Source: Podarcis raffonei (taxonomy: Eukaryota > Chordata > Lepidosauria > Squamata > Lacertidae). From it: a stretch of DNA of 64,000 bases. This document shows, piece by piece, positions 34,620 to 49,000 of this stretch; within the stretch, counting starts at the first letter, position 1, and every line of letters begins with the position of its first letter. Where the stretch lies: positions 48,362,001 to 48,426,000 of the forward strand of contig NC_070614.1 of assembly GCF_027172205.1 (NCBI RefSeq). The letters are read 5' to 3'. The position numbers and the translations under genes are program-made. A model generated the notes under the pieces. It was given only the letters and a program-made list of their open reading frames with translations, had not been told where the DNA came from and ran no database searches.

Positions 34620-37600
34620 TTATCTGGTTCTTCTCCTTATTAGCTGCTCCTTACTGTTCAGCTCAGGCCTCAGCAGAATAATGTAACATTTGGGGGAAAA
34701 GATGCAGCCAAGTAAGCCAGCAGTGGAGGCCAAGATGGAAAATATCTCCACAGCCACCATGTATTTCCCTTTGGTGCTCAAGTATGTTGGAACAAAGGAC
34801 AACCAAACACTGCAGAACATCAACATACTGAAGGTGATGAACTTGGCTTCATTGAATGCGTCTGGCAACTTCCTTGCCAGGAAAGCCACAATGAAGCTGA
34901 TGGTAGCCAGAAGTCCAAGGTAGCCCAAGACAAGATAGAACATGAGGACAGAGCCTTCGTTGCATTCTGCTACAATTTCTTCTGGCAGCGAATGCATGTC
35001 CAAATCTGGAAATGGAGGAGACCTTGCCAGCCACGTGGCACAAATGGCAGCTTGAATGAGGAAGGAGGAAACCACAGTGGAGTTGGTCACCCTTTTCCCC
35101 ACCCACTTCCTCATGTTGGAGCCTGGCTTGGTGGCCATGAAAGCCAAAACCACAGTGATGGTTTTGGCTAAGACGCAAGAGACAGCCACTGAAAAGATGA
35201 TTCCAAAAGAGGATTGTCGGAAAAGGCAGGACATCTTCTGAGGCTGCCCAATGAACGGAAAAGAGCAGAGGAAGCAGAGCAGGAGGGAAAGAAGGAGAAT
35301 GTAGGTGAGGTCCCGGTTGTTGGCTTTGACTATGGGGGTATCTTTGTGCTTAATAAAAATTCCAATCACCATAGCTGTAATTAAGATGAAAGAAAGAGTA
35401 ACCAAAGTTAAACTGATCCCTAAAGGCTCCTCATAGGACAGAAAACTTATTGACTTGGGAATGCATTTATCTTTTTCTTTGCCTGGATATTGTGTTTCTG
35501 GGCACTTGAAACAGTCATCCATATCTGAAAAAAAAAGAGTAGTTACCAATTTACTGAAAAGGCATGTATCAACTGGAGCCGATGGCCAAAATTATCTTTC
35601 AACTTGGGGCAAGCTCATATTACTCAAATCAAAAAAGTATACTGTGTGTGTGTGCGCGCGCGCGCGCACGAACGCCTTTTATCCAAAGTTCCCAGGGAGG
35701 TATAAAACATTAAGAACCTCACATGGGCATATAAATGAGATGTAATCTTTCTTCACTTTACACTCGAATCACCATCCATTTTTGTTAGCTCTGTCCTGGA
35801 TGGGGCTCCTTCTTCTTACCCCCCCTTGATCGCTTAAACCTCCCATTTCTAGGATCTCCCAGCTTGTCACTTCCCCAGACTGCTCCCCAGTGCCCCACCA
35901 CCAGGATCCTGGGTCTACGTCTTCTTCTTCTTCTATGCCTTCCTTAGGGGGCTCTTGGGCAGGTGGTGCCCACTGCTCTTCCTCGTCCACCCAGTCCCTG
36001 ACATACAAGCTCAAAACGGAAACCCCAGCCCCTAATCTGGCTTCTGCCAGATTCACTTTAACACTTTAAATTTAAATTTTCACTTTAACACTCAAAGCTG
36101 GAATACATTGTGCATCATGTCACTTACCCTCTTGATCTGAAATCTTCCCTTCTGGGCATGGACCACAATCGAAGCAACAGAACTTTTCCCCTTCCTTCGC
36201 TTTTTTCTGATTGCCAGCATGGCAAGAATGAGTACATACAGAAAGGGGAAGCACCTATCCATAGAAAAGGAATGAGGGGGAGCAGAAATGATAATTTAAA
36301 AACCAGCTAACTATAAGTTGAAATACAATGATTTGACACTGAAGAACAGGGAGCACAGTAGAGGCAACCATCTGCCAGTCTTTCACTGAGCATGCCAAAC
36401 AGTATTGTTACAAATGTCGGGCGCTTTCTCCTGTCTCTGCCGAGCAGTGGCAAGAACCCATGGGGTCCAAAGCACTCACCCAGGGTCTGTGTTCCTTTGG
36501 AGAACTGAAGATGTGGCAGAGACTGCCATGGCTTTAAGAAATATGGTTTATTCAACTATTCACACCTTCAGTCGGCATGCAGGGAGTCCACATCTTACAG
36601 CATGGTCATTTCCAGAGGGACTTGTACCCCACAGCAGTGCAGCTTTGGAGTCCAAGGCATCTCTGCAGCAAGGCCTGCAAACAGCTTCCCCCAGACATGG
36701 ATCTGAGCTCTTCTTCTTGCTTCATCTGCCCAGCTACCCTTGCTTGAAAACTCCCATTCCTGTCCCCTCAAACAAACACAGCATCACCTTGGTAACATCT
36801 GACTTCCCAGGCCAAAGGATTCCTTTCTAATGAGCCATCAACACCTTTTGTCATGTTAACTGGTTGGCTCTTCACTTAGCCAGCCCAAGGATTCCCTGTC
36901 TGCCACAGTTCTGCAGCTTGTACTTTCATCCACATCCCAATTAAACAAAATTCTAGTATTTCTTCATTCCTATGGTTTAGGGGGCTCCCCCATTTAAATT
37001 AAAACAGTATGATTGCAGTCAATTGCTTGACTGATGAGAAGTTGAAGACCAGATAAAAAGGATGACCATTTATACTCCGTGCGTCAAAGAAACGTGATTC
37101 CCAACTGGTGATGTATAGTCCAGGTTTGGACCATGAAGAAATGATAACTGGCCAAAATTTGTTAAGGCCTAGACAATATTTACAACTCCACAGTAAACAC
37201 ACAACTGCTTTCAATTGATGGGAAGAACAGAGATATTCAGCACCTCAAGTGGACATTGTGTTTTTTTAAAGAAATCTGACATAAACAGAGCCTAATTGCC
37301 CGAGGCAATTTGCTGTGTAAGGTAAGTTTCTGGCCAACAGATCTTCTGCCCTGATAACGATATAGCCCAAGAGAATGCCCTGGAATCCACACCTGGTTAA
37401 ACCGCCTATGCCATACAATCCTATCATCACTGATGAGGAATTTGTGTCCTTCTTTGGGATCCACCCTTCCAACCTTCACTTGAACAAAAGAGTTGTTGGG
37501 GAACATGACCATGTTCATGATGTCAAATCCAGCTCCCATTTCCCTCTTGTCATTAAAAGTTACCAGTTCTCCAGCTGAGTTGTTAAATGAAATGTCTTGA

Positions 37601-40600
37601 AGAAATGGGTGGAGCTAGTTAACAGAAAAAATGAAAAAACAGTATATATTTATTATAGTAGAGGCTGTCCAAATATTTTTGATGAAGATGCAAGTAATTT
37701 GTAGGTGTAGAGTACGGAAAATGTATAGATTCTCTTCCTCCTCTCTCTTTCTCTGCGCCATCAAATATCTAAGTGCAAAACAGAAACCACAACTGCTGCC
37801 TAACATGAACCACCATTGCAAAGAGTGGCAGCAACAGCAGCATACATGTCCTATGCTTATGCTAATTTTTTATTCTCATTAACTTTGCTGCTTTCAATGT
37901 GCACTCTGTACTTGACCTCCTTTGTACTGTTTTCTTCTGAAATCTTTAAGGTAATATTCTAGTTTCCTGTTAATGTTTTGCTTTGAACGTATACTTTATA
38001 TTTTTCCCAGGAACATTTTGTTCTGGATTGCTTTTTGATGTTTGAATGTTTTGTAGATTTTTTTCTTAACTATAAAGTAGTATGGAAATGAAATTAATAA
38101 TAATAATTAGTAATAGTAATAAATACACCATCTTCATTGTCATTGTAGTAGCAACACCTCTGGGGAGATAAAAATTGTCTTGCCTTCAGTCCCGGAGATT
38201 ACATGATAGATATAGGTAAATGATAGAAGATAGATAGATAGAGATAGATGATGATAGATAGATAGATAGATAGATAGAGATAGATATAGATAGATATAGT
38301 TAGCTATTCTGCTTGACTATGAAAAAAACAATGCCAAAGTGGTTTACATATTTAAAAAAGCAATTCCATAATAGAGACATTTCCTGGCACTAAACTCATT
38401 TCATTTTGGAGACATTACCTGCCAAGGCTGGAGATCTTGAAGTTTAATTCTCTTACCCCTCATCATTTCTCTCTTATTGAATGTAGATGAGTGCAATACA
38501 TGCAATGCATGAGCCACAGAATAGACAGCATTGTAGATACCATAGCTGTGGCCAGTCATGCGCATTTCAAAAACAGCCCCTGGAAGTCTCTCCAGCTTCT
38601 CCTCTCCAGTACATGTTCTATCAACTTTTGCTGCTACTTCAGGATTTGGAAATGAACAGTTGAATGTTTGCTCCCAGAACTCCTTGAGGAAACCATCTCC
38701 TTGTGACCAATGAAGCCTTACATTCTGAAGATATGTCTGGAACCCTAAAGGTTCTTCTGAGTGAATTGCAAAGGAAATTGTGCCTTCAAACATTTCAAAA
38801 TCCCAACCCCTTATGATGCCAGTTACTGAAAAATCAATCTGGGCTGTCATGATCCACACCTTTGCAACTGAAGTGTTTTCCTTATATTCAGGAACAACAA
38901 AAAACATTAAAGTGATCAGCCACATTACAGTCATTGTTTCCCCATATATAATAAATGTTCTCGCTTTCGTATCCATGAAAGGCTTGTAAATATTTTGGGC
39001 CTGATCATTAAGAACTTCAAGGCCATGGAAATTGCCTTGGTTTGGGATTCTTTCTGAAAAAGCTGTGCATATTCCATTTTGAGAAAGCAATGGCTCCAGG
39101 GTCTGCAAAAAATGGTCTCCGCTTTCATCATCCACAGCAAGAAGCCCAATCCAGGTCCATCTAAAATGCTGCAGTAACCAGATAATCCCTGTATATTGGT
39201 GGGTCTCATTTGCAACCATGCTATAAAAGGAACGGGCCTGTGTTGTGACACTTTGCTCTGAAGCAAATGAACCATACGTGAGCTAAAAGAGAATGCACAG
39301 CTACTTTAGAGATGTTTTTAGCCAAACCATTCTGAGTTCCTTTTTTATGGAATCAAAGTACCAATCTATATTTACAACCCTGTTCCTTGTGCAAAGATCT
39401 TACCTGTGGAATCTTGTAGAGACTTAAGATGTCAGCCATATGAAAGGAGATATCAGAGGCAAGGCCCCCAATAATGGCTATTAAGTTTTTCTGCGTGCCA
39501 CATGCATAGTTGGGGAGAAACGTATGTGATTTGAAGAGCAGGTCCAGAATGGTGCGATACGCCATCCTCTCAATGTAGTAACTGTCGTAGATGTGGAATC
39601 CAAGTGTGGCATTGGGCAAGACTTTCGGATTCTCATTTATTGTTTTTATAGCAAACACCAAGGCCAGGACATGCTGATAGAACTTTGTCACCATTCTGCA
39701 AAGAAAATCATAAGCTCTTTCACAACTAAATTCTACGGTGAGTGCGAAATATTTTATCACAGCGCTAGACCCGGACATAAATGCAATGAGCTTTGGCCAT
39801 CATTATATTAAAGAAGAAACTCAATCACAGTGGCTGAAAAGAAGGGAAGGAGATGGAGAAATCAGTATCCATTTCAGTTTGACGTGTGTCCCATCCAGTT
39901 TTTCCCTAAATTATTTTTTTTTACTTTGAATGTTCCACTCTGGTAAAATCTAGGTTAGTCTCAGCTAACAGCCTGCATAGTCCTTAATAACTGTCCCTTA
40001 CCATGCTGAGTTGATTGCCCAGTTAGAAGATTAAAGCAAAAGCACTCTGCTAAGCAACCGGAGATCATCCTATAATACCCATGTCTTTTTAACAGCACTA
40101 CTTGTTTTGACAACTTTCCTTTATTCTCATTTTGACCAAAGTCCTGACAGCCACATCTAAAACTGTTTTAAACCTAAACATTGCTTAATTTGCTTCTTCT
40201 AAAAAATCTCATTATACGTGTTTGCCTTTTCATCAGTGTTGTACTTGGAAGGGGCCCCAAGGGACATCTACTCCACCCCCTGCAATGCAGGAATCTCAAC
40301 TGAATAATTCCTAACTAATGGCCACCCAACCTCTGGTTAAAAACTTCTAATCAAGGAGAGTCCACCATAGCCTTCATTTTACTTAAACATTCACAGTTTG
40401 TCATCTCAGGCATCTGTTTGGCTGTTAAGGGTAAAGGATACTGGAGTAGATGTTCCTTGTAACTGCTCTAGTTGTGATCAGGAACATGATCTGCCCATGA
40501 TCTTATGACGGGAGCCAGTCATTAACAAGAACACCATTTATGCTCTTTCAGAATTTTAATTCCTGTACTAAAATCCATAGGTTTCCAAGCTCACATGACA

Positions 40601-40847
40601 CCAGGAGACAGGGAGGGGTCTCTTACATTGGAACATCAAAGCCTTGTTCCTCAGAAGGGTGGACCTGGAAGGACACTTTGTAGGAAAGAAAAAGGATCTG
40701 AGACGTAATGCCACCAATGATGAGACCTTCGGGTTGATACCACTCATGAGGCACTGGGAGGGCATCACTTCTAGGGCATGTAATGGTATTTGCCTTGCAC
40801 ACCATGTGTGATAACAAAAGCAGCAACACCACCACCAATGCAGCCAT
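34620..40847 (-). CDS. V2R: V2R gene C: vomeronasal type-2 receptor, six exons, apparently intact
   Basis: Exons in gene order: 40627-40847, 39404-39695, 38419-39282, 37393-37614, 36128-36254 and 34620-35524. All exon lengths equal those of gene B and give 876 residues. The signal peptide exon is identical in protein to that of B. By my count the twins differ at 3 residues in exon 2, about 20 in exon 3, 2 in exon 4 and 5 in exon 6. Exon 6 starts [20 protein letters not shown] and ends [17 protein letters not shown]. The role is inferred as for other V2Rs: ligand binding by the flytrap domain and Go signalling. No damage was seen. Confidence 0.92.
35644..35668. repeat. (TG)n(CG)n microsatellite in intron 5 of V2R C
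   Basis: A TG run passes into a CG run, a potential Z-DNA type stretch. The corresponding place in gene B (about 23458) has poly-C then TG only. Confidence 0.8.
38205..38300. repeat. (GATA)n microsatellite in intron 3 of V2R C
   Basis: GATA units with GATATA interruptions, orthologous to the array at 26815-26985. Confidence 0.85.
40232..40375 (-). mobile_element. CR1 LINE 3' fragment upstream of exon 2 of V2R C
   Basis: The plus strand has 'gaaggggccccaagggacat' and 'cccctgcaatgcaggaatct', CR1 3'-end blocks in reverse. In unit 1 only the last few bases survive near 29058, so part of this element was deleted there. Confidence 0.65.
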
Positions 40848-41987
40848 CTCTCCAGATAGCCATCAGCTTCCTTATAACTGGCATCAATTTAAGTCAAACA
40901 AGCAGCATTACAAAACTGCCAAATCCACCAATAAGCTTCATAAATATATGAATTTTCTTTAACATGTCAGTTAACAAGCCTTGAGGGGAACAGCTCTGCA
41001 CTGATTTGATCGGATGATTAGCACAAATTCAAGATATATAACCACATTCAGATTTGGAAAAACTGCTTGAAGTTGTCATGGAGAATCAATTATTTGAGGT
41101 AATTGCAGGATTAATTACTTGTGCAAAGTCTGGTCTCTATATGGCACCAGTAAACATGTTTCTCCACTCTTTTACTCCCTCATGGGAAAACAGATAGAAG
41201 ATGGGTTCACAATGATCTCAATGAAAAATAACAGGAGAGCTAAGACATAGGAACAAATGAGAGGGAACCTTTAGCTTATGAAACATGAGTTCTCTATTTC
41301 CTCAGTACACCTTTTTTCAGGCTGTAACAGGCAGCTATACCTCAGGTCTATTTTTGCTTTGCCTTCAGTATAACATAAGGAATTTCTGGATCATATTGTT
41401 ATGTGCACCCTAATTTCACATGCTAAGAGATTTCATGCGCCAGCACCTATGTTTGGTTTGGTTACCTTTCATGGTAACACAGCAGAGGCTGCGGTGTTGA
41501 TGTGATATATAGTTTTGTATTTACAAGTATATACAGGATGAGCATTAAATGAATGGGCTCCTGCTACCTCATTAGGTTTCTACCCAAATCCCAATCTTCC
41601 ACCTTAGCTTTGAATCCAGCATAGATAACAATTCAAGCCTCCCTGAGTCTGCCTAGCCCAGCCCAAGGTAGTTTGGACAGTCTTTGCCTTTTGGGGGGAA
41701 ATTTCCAAACAGTAAGCTTCACGGGTTTGAGGTGGTCTTCTAAAAAGCTTTGGGGGCAACCCCCCCCCCATTTCATGAAATATGGCAACCCTAGAATGTG
41801 GTATATGTGGGACTTCCATTGGGCTTGGTCCAGAAGCTGCAGCTGATGCAGAATGCTGTGACCACCTTGATGCATGAAAATTACATACGTGCTGAGGTTA
41901 CTGTGTTAAAACTAAAAGTTTAATAGGCATAAAATGTAATGTTTGTATGCATTGCATTTAAAATGCTATGTAGAGAAGCTTGCATTG

Positions 41988-42449
41988 GGAAGCGAGGTTG
42001 GTATGTCTCCCAAAAAACAGAGGTGGAACCAGAGAGAAAGGACTTGGGCTGTATCCTAAGCCCATTCAGCTTGGCCTTGTGACCTGGCAACCTAGCAACA
42101 CATATACACCAACTTTTAAAACGTTGTTTAATGGGTCATGTTTCTGTGTTGATACACAAGTTTGTTACGTGTTTTTATTAAAACAAAACATTTTAAGCAG
42201 GTCCTGTTTTATGCCAAACAACGTTTGGAACCAAGCAGAGGGCCTTCTTGGTAGTGGTGCGCGCCCTGTGGAATGCCCTCCCATCAGATGTCAAGGAAAT
42301 AAACAACTATCCGGCTTTTAGAAGACATCTGAAGGCAGCCCTGTTTAGTGATGTTCTTAATGTTTGATGTTTTAGTCTGTTTTTAATGTTCTGTGGAGAG
42401 CGGCCCAAAGTGGCAGGGGAAACCCAACCAGATGGGTGGGGTAGAAATC

Positions 42450-42490
<41 letters not shown>

Positions 42491-43080
42491 GCCTGGTATA
42501 ACTTTACACTGGCTTCACTTACACCTGATTTCTTTATGTCAGCTCCTTGTTCATACGATTGCTTCATTAGATTATATGGGGAAATTTTATGTGTTCTACT
42601 ACACCCTACAAAATGTGATCAGGCAGTCACTTAAATATAGGCATTTCACATTACTGCCCTTGTATTATTCAATGTCCTATATGGAAGAGCATTGATCAGT
42701 TGCTTCATGTACCTTGCACAGTACAGTCATTTTTGCGCAAGCTTTCAATTACCCATAAGTTTGGACCCTGTCTCTATTTTTATTTATTTGAGTGCCCCTT
42801 ACCCCCCTTAATGTACTTTTATACTCCTGTTTTACTGGTTTCATGTTGTATCTTTGTTTTAATTATATAGTTGATAATTTTTCTGTTATACGTTGTTTAA
42901 GAGATCTTTTTGAACATTTAGTGGTATATAAATACTTTTTTTTAAAAAGCACCCCCAGTCATCAAAGACAGTTTTTGCCACCACAAACACTAGGAAGTGT
43001 ATAAAAAAGGGACTCTGAAAGAGTTTTGCCAACCCTAACCCTTCCCTCTATGGTCCTAAAAGCTTATGCTACCACCGTAA
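41988..43080. other. Intergenic region between V2R C and V2R D
   Basis: No gene was seen. It holds the L2-type fragment at 42231-42490 with its ATT tail; the rest is AT-rich unique sequence. Confidence 0.55.
42231..42490 (+). mobile_element. L2-type LINE 3' end with (ATT)n tail
   Basis: 'gagggccttcttggtagtgg' through 'gccctgtggaatgccctccc' encodes the L2-like AFLVVVRALWNALP; then 3' UTR sequence 'gaaacccaaccagatgggtg' and a tail of about 14 ATT units. The shadow frame on the minus strand gives a meaningless poly-Asn run. Confidence 0.75.
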
Positions 43081-46000
43081 CTATAAACCAGACTGGTTCT
43101 TTTTCCTAATTAAGTGCTCCCGGTTGTTCAGCTCAGGCCTCAGCACAATGATGTAGCACTTAGGGAAAAAGATGCAACCCAGTAACCCAGCACTGGAGGC
43201 CAAGATGGAGAAGATCTCCACAGCTACCATTTCTTTGCCTTTTGAGCTAAGGTAAGATGGGAAAAAGGACACCCACACACTGCAAAATGCCAACATGCTA
43301 AAGGTAATGAACTTGGCTTCATTAAAACTGTCTGGTAATTTGCGGGCTAGGAATGCCACAAGGAAGCTGACAGTGGCCAGGAGGCCCATGTAGCCCAGGA
43401 CACAGTAAAACATGGTCACTGAGCCTTCGTTACATTGCAGAATGACTTCTTCTGTTACAGAGTGCATGTCTAAATCAGGGAAGGAAGGAGAGCTTGCTAA
43501 CCACGCAATACAAATACTTGTTTGAATGAGAGAGCAGGAAAGGATTATAGAGCTGGACATTTTTTTACCCACCCATTTCTTCATTCTTGACCCTGGCTTT
43601 GTGGCCATGAATGCTAGGGAAACAAGGATGGTTTTTGCCAACACACAAGAAACAGCAACAGAGAAGATGATGCCAAAAGCAGGTTGTCGGAGAAGGCAGG
43701 TCACTTCCCCAGGTTTTCCCAAGAATAGCAAAGAAGATAAGAAGCAGAGCAGGAGGGAGACCAGGAGAGCATAGGTGAGGTCCCGGTTATTGGCTTTGAC
43801 AATTGGTGTGTCTTTGTGCTTAATAAAAATTCCTAACATTATGGCTGTGATCAGTGAAAAGGAAACAGCAATTGAGGCTAAACTGATTCCTAAAGGGTCT
43901 TTGTAAGATAGAAAGCTTGTAGTTTTGGGTCTGCATTCATTTTGGTCCATGCTTGGAAATTTCTCCTCTGGGCATTGTAAACATTCATCCATATCTGAAA
44001 CATAGAAATGAGTTTCTTTTCAATGTCAGATCATAGGTAACATAGACTGTTCAGCATCGCTTGTGGAATTTGTTGTTCATGCTCACTTCCGTAGGTGCCA
44101 AATATTTTATGAAACCAACTTACCGGTAAATATTCCTTCCATTGTGCCAATGCTTACTATCAACATTTGGCTGGTGTGTTTACAATGCTTGCCTTTAATC
44201 AAACTAAACTTACATTCTTCTTTTTTCAATATATTTTAAGCATATGTGCAACTGTTTTTTCTCCCTCTCTCATAATACTCTGAAACACAGGGGTAGTTGG
44301 GATTTATTTTAGGGGGGCAGGCTTTATGTTAGGGGGCAGAACTGAATTATCTGTGATGCAACTGGTCAGTTAGTTAAGTATTTCTATTACTTGATTTAGG
44401 GGGGCAGCTGCCCCCCGCACCTCCATGGCCACGCAAATGTTCTGTAACATTCTATGCAACAATTTTTTTATATTATGAAATTTCATTCATTTTGGGTTCC
44501 AACCACTGAAATTGTATCAATTCCTAATATTGCAATGGAAAACCTGCTTTCTTATGCTTTTCATACACCAGTTATTTTTCTGCCTGTAGCTTCTCTTTAT
44601 AAGCAAGTAAAAATGAAGCAGTTAATGAACGCTTTATATTTGTTTTGTGTTCATCCATTTAAATTCCCATTTATATTGATTCATTAAACAGTAATGATTT
44701 TAAGACAAACAATGAATCTGCATTCTTAATGACTAGCTAGCCAAATATATCTCTCATGTATCACCAGTTATCACTTGCAAAAGACAATGTGACTAAATAA
44801 TGTCTATTAACCCTGCCTGATGGGGAACCTGAAGTACTTTGTAACCTACCCTTCTTGTCAGAGAACTTCCCTCCTGGGCATGGAACACAATCATAGCAGC
44901 AAAATTTTTCCCCTTCCTTCCTTTTCTTCTGATTGCCAGGTTGGCAGTGTTCATTACACATAGAGAGTGGAACAACCTATCCAGTACATGAAAGGAGTTA
45001 AGTTTGGAAAAATTAAGGAAGAGCTTTCAATTGTTGAACTGGAAATAAATAAGTTGAGGACCACACAGCTGAGCAACATACTCCATTGAAACAAAAAGGG
45101 ACAGATGGTGACAAATGAAAAAATCTTACCTCCATCCTTTAGAGCCAATTTCACATTTAATCAATGCATGGTACATTTTCCCCTCTACAGAAAAGGTGGA
45201 CTTTTCAAAATTTGAATAGAAATTTGTTGCACCTTGTTTTTGAAAATGATGGTTAACAGTAACAGTGAGTTTATTTTAGTTTTGTTAATATCGATACCTG
45301 GTTAAAGCCTCTATGCCACATGATTATATCTTTATTCATGGTCAATTCCTTTCCTTCAGGAGCCTCAGGATCTAACCATCCAATTTTTACTCTCTTGAAG
45401 GACTTGTTTGGAAATATGGCTATATTCATGATGTCAAATCCACCTATTCTTTCCCTTTTTTCATTAAAGGACACAGTTTCTCCAGCTGAGTTGTTAAATG
45501 AAATTCTTTGAAGAAATGGGTGGAGCTAATTGATATAAAAAAGAAATGATGGAAGTTGAAAAATAGAGGGAAATACCAGGAGACTGGAGGTTTCACCTTT
45601 CCTTACTACTGTCATTTATATATTTTATGTACCATAGACCTGGTATGAACACTGAACTAGAATGACATAGAAAATGGGGGATTTTCAATTATTAAGGTGT
45701 ACAGCTCAACTTTATCTGTTGTACATAGAAGAGAAACCCAGATGCAACTTGATATTATACTAATCTGTCAGTTTACAAAGTAAAAATAAAAAATGATTTT
45801 GTAATGCCAACATTACCTGCCAAGGCTGTAGATTTAAATGTTCAATATTGTTACCCTTAGCCACTGCTCTGTTATGGGATTTAGATGAGTACATGGCATG
45901 CAAAGCATGAGCCACAGCATAAAGACCATTATAGATACTGTAGCTGTGGCCAGTCATGTCCATTTCAAAAAGAGGCACAGGAAGGCCCCCCAGAGTCTCC

Positions 46001-49000
46001 TCCCCAGTACACATTCCATCAGCTTCCAACAGCTCTTGGGGATTTAGAAACATGCAGTCAAATGCTTGCTCCCAGAAGTCTTTGAGAAAACCATCTCCTT
46101 TGGTCCAGGAAGGTTTTATGATCTCAAGAAATTCCTTGAATCCTAAAACACCCTTGGAGTGAATCGTAAAGGAAATGGTACCTTGGAAAAACTGAAAATC
46201 CCAGCCCCTTTGAATGCCTGGTGAAATTAAATCAATCTGAGTTGTCAGAATCCACAATTTTTTAAATGATTTATTTTCCTTATTGCCAGGATCTCGTAGA
46301 AATATAATAGTTCTCAGCCATGCAATTGTCAAAGATTCTCCATACAGGATAAATGCACTGACCTTGTTATCCCTGAAATAGTCATAAATATTTGAGGCAA
46401 TATGAATAATTCTATCCAAGTCATCCAAGTAGGTTATTTGTGGGATTACTTTTGTGAAGGCTGAACAGATTCCATTCTGGAAAAACAATAGCTCCAGGGT
46501 CTTCAGGAAATGTTCTCCACTATTATTATCAACAGTAAAGACCCCAACCCATGTCCATTCAAAATACAGAAGTAATTGGACGATCCCTGTGTACTGAAGG
46601 GCGTCATTAGGGACAATACTGTAGAAGGAAGTGACCTGAGCTGTCTGAAATTCCTGTGGGGCAAATGAACCATAGGTGACCTGAAAGAAAACACATATTG
46701 TAGACAAACATTGGGAGATGTGTATTTTTGTGCATGTGCATGTAAAAAAATAATAAAAAATTGTTGAAACAATTTAAAGGCTTGGTGACAGGTCCAGTCA
46801 AAGGCTTTTCTCATGGAATTTTTCTGAAGTAACATTTCTGGGATTTTTGTTTTATTGTCTTCCTCTCTCTTTTTGTACTAAAACATTACTCACAGAATGA
46901 CACAATAAGAGTGTTGTTTGCCTCAATTCCTCCTCTCCAATACATAAATCTTACCTGTGGGATCTTGTAGAAGCCTAAAATTTCTGCCATAAGAGAAGAG
47001 GTATCAGAACTAAGTCCACCAACGATGGCTATAAGTTTTTTCTGGGTGTTGCAGTTGTAATTGAGGACAAGCCTATGGGATTTGAAGAGAAGGCTGAGAG
47101 TGCTTTTATAGGTTGCTCTTGCATCAAAGTAGCTGTCATAGATGTGGAATCCCAAAGTGATGTTGGGCAGGACCTTTGGGTTCTCATTGATCTCCCTCAC
47201 AGCAAATGCCATGGCAAGCACATGTTGGTAGAATTTTGTCACCATACTGAAAATAGAGAGATAGCTTACTATTAGAGAAGAGAATTCAATAGTAAAGAAA
47301 GCATTTTTTTTTTTTGGAACATCACAATGCCAATGGGGGTTTTTTTGGCCTCAAATATTTAAATCATAAAAAAGAAAAACCTGTGTTCATTACTACTGTT
47401 TCTGAATTTCCCCCTTCATCCCAGATTCTAAAAAGAGCATCTGCTTTATCTATAGGAGTTCCCAGATTCAATCCCCAGCATCTCTACGTAGAGCAGAAAT
47501 TTCAAAAGCAGTCACATACTATCACCTCTAAGGCTGCTGGGTACCACATTCCATCCCTGCCCCATCACAAAATCTCTTGGGACACCTTTTGCCATGCTCT
47601 TTCTAGGCACAAGAACTTTCCCCCAGCGCTTTCCCCCTGAAAGCCTGCTCTTTAAAGCTTTCTTTAAAGAGCAGCAAAGGGCAATTCAGGTTTTCTGCAG
47701 ATTGCTTTAAAGAGCAGCTTTTCATGGGGGGAAAGTTCTGGATCAAAGAATGGGAGCATTCAGACACAGAAGTTTAAAGCATGGATCTGTGCCTGGAAAG
47801 AGTTGGTCAAATGGTAAGTGTGGACAAGCCCCTTGTTTGAGGGTTTTCCTCTGGGCTACAGCTGGTAGGAGAAATCCCAGCATTATCTTTCCGCAATGTT
47901 GAGCAGAGCAGATGTCTGGAATCCTCCTTGCTAGCACAGCCCAGGGACATGTCACCTGTGCCTTACCCTAACCCACTCCAGTATTATGGGTTGAAAGTTA
48001 AGATTGCACTCTACATTGAAACCCTTATTATTTTCAGGTGGTGTGTCATGAAAGCGTTCGGTCATCGTCGTTTGTAAGGCACTGATCAGAATGCAATTGT
48101 GTTTCATCCTACCTCTTTTCAGGGGAAATTAAAATCATCCTATTTCAAATACTGCCAGAATTATAATTTTTTGTTTGTTTTTAAAGTTTTGCTATTGTAA
48201 AACATGTACCGAATTTTCCGCTCTATAAGATGCACCCGACCATAAGATGCACCTAGTTTTAGAGGAGGAGAACAAGAAAAAAAATATTCTCTCCCTCTCT
48301 GCTCAGCGGCTCTCCAGCAAAGCGGGAGGAGAAATGGAAGGGGCTCCGTTTCTCCTCCCGCTTCACTGAAGGGGCACTGCGCAGAGAAGGAAAGCTGTGC
48401 AGTGCCTCTCCAGCAAAACGAAGCCAGGAGAGCAGCGCAGCCTTCATTCGCTCCATAAGACACACACACATTTCCCCTTACTTTTTAGGAGGGGAAAAGT
48501 GTGTCTTATAGAGCGAAAAATACGGTACTATATTCCTGCACCAGGTGACAGGTGAGCAAACAAGGTAACTGAGTCCCTCCTGTTGATTTCACTACTGCCA
48601 ATAACTGGAGGTTTTTATTTCCAGGCTACATCCACTCAACATCCCTTATTGACTGACTGAACAAGCTCGCAATGGTGGGTAGAGTGTATCATACAGTTGT
48701 CGCATAAATCTCCCCACATGCAAATTTGGGGAGGGGAAAAAATTGCCCACTGCATCACCATGTGACATTCCAAAGAAAAATACCCTTCATTATTTGAGCA
48801 AAAAGTCCACATTTACTGTAGAGTTAACAACATACACAAGACTCAGCAGGTGACTGGGATGGAGGCAGATAAAGGGAACTTCCTTTGAACATCCTGTCTC
48901 TCATACAAACCCATTTAGGAACATATTGTAGGGACGGGGAAATTCCTTACTCTGGAACCTCAAACAGTTTTTGAGAAGGGTGTTCCATGAAGAAAATTTC

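Larger units (their letters stand above)
31017..41987. repeat. Tandem segmental duplication, unit 2 (VH3 pseudogene + V2R C)
   Basis: It carries the same order of landmarks as unit 1, from 'tagattttcttgctggccca' to 'tttaaaatgctatgtagaga'. Differences include the CR1 insertion (32494-33684), a shorter MITE and GATA array, and an extra stretch around 40090-40370 containing a CR1 3' fragment that unit 1 has lost. Confidence 0.85.

Noticed and set aside
42307-42567. Minus-strand frame with a run of asparagines
   Set aside because: It is the antisense reading of an L2 end and its ATT microsatellite.
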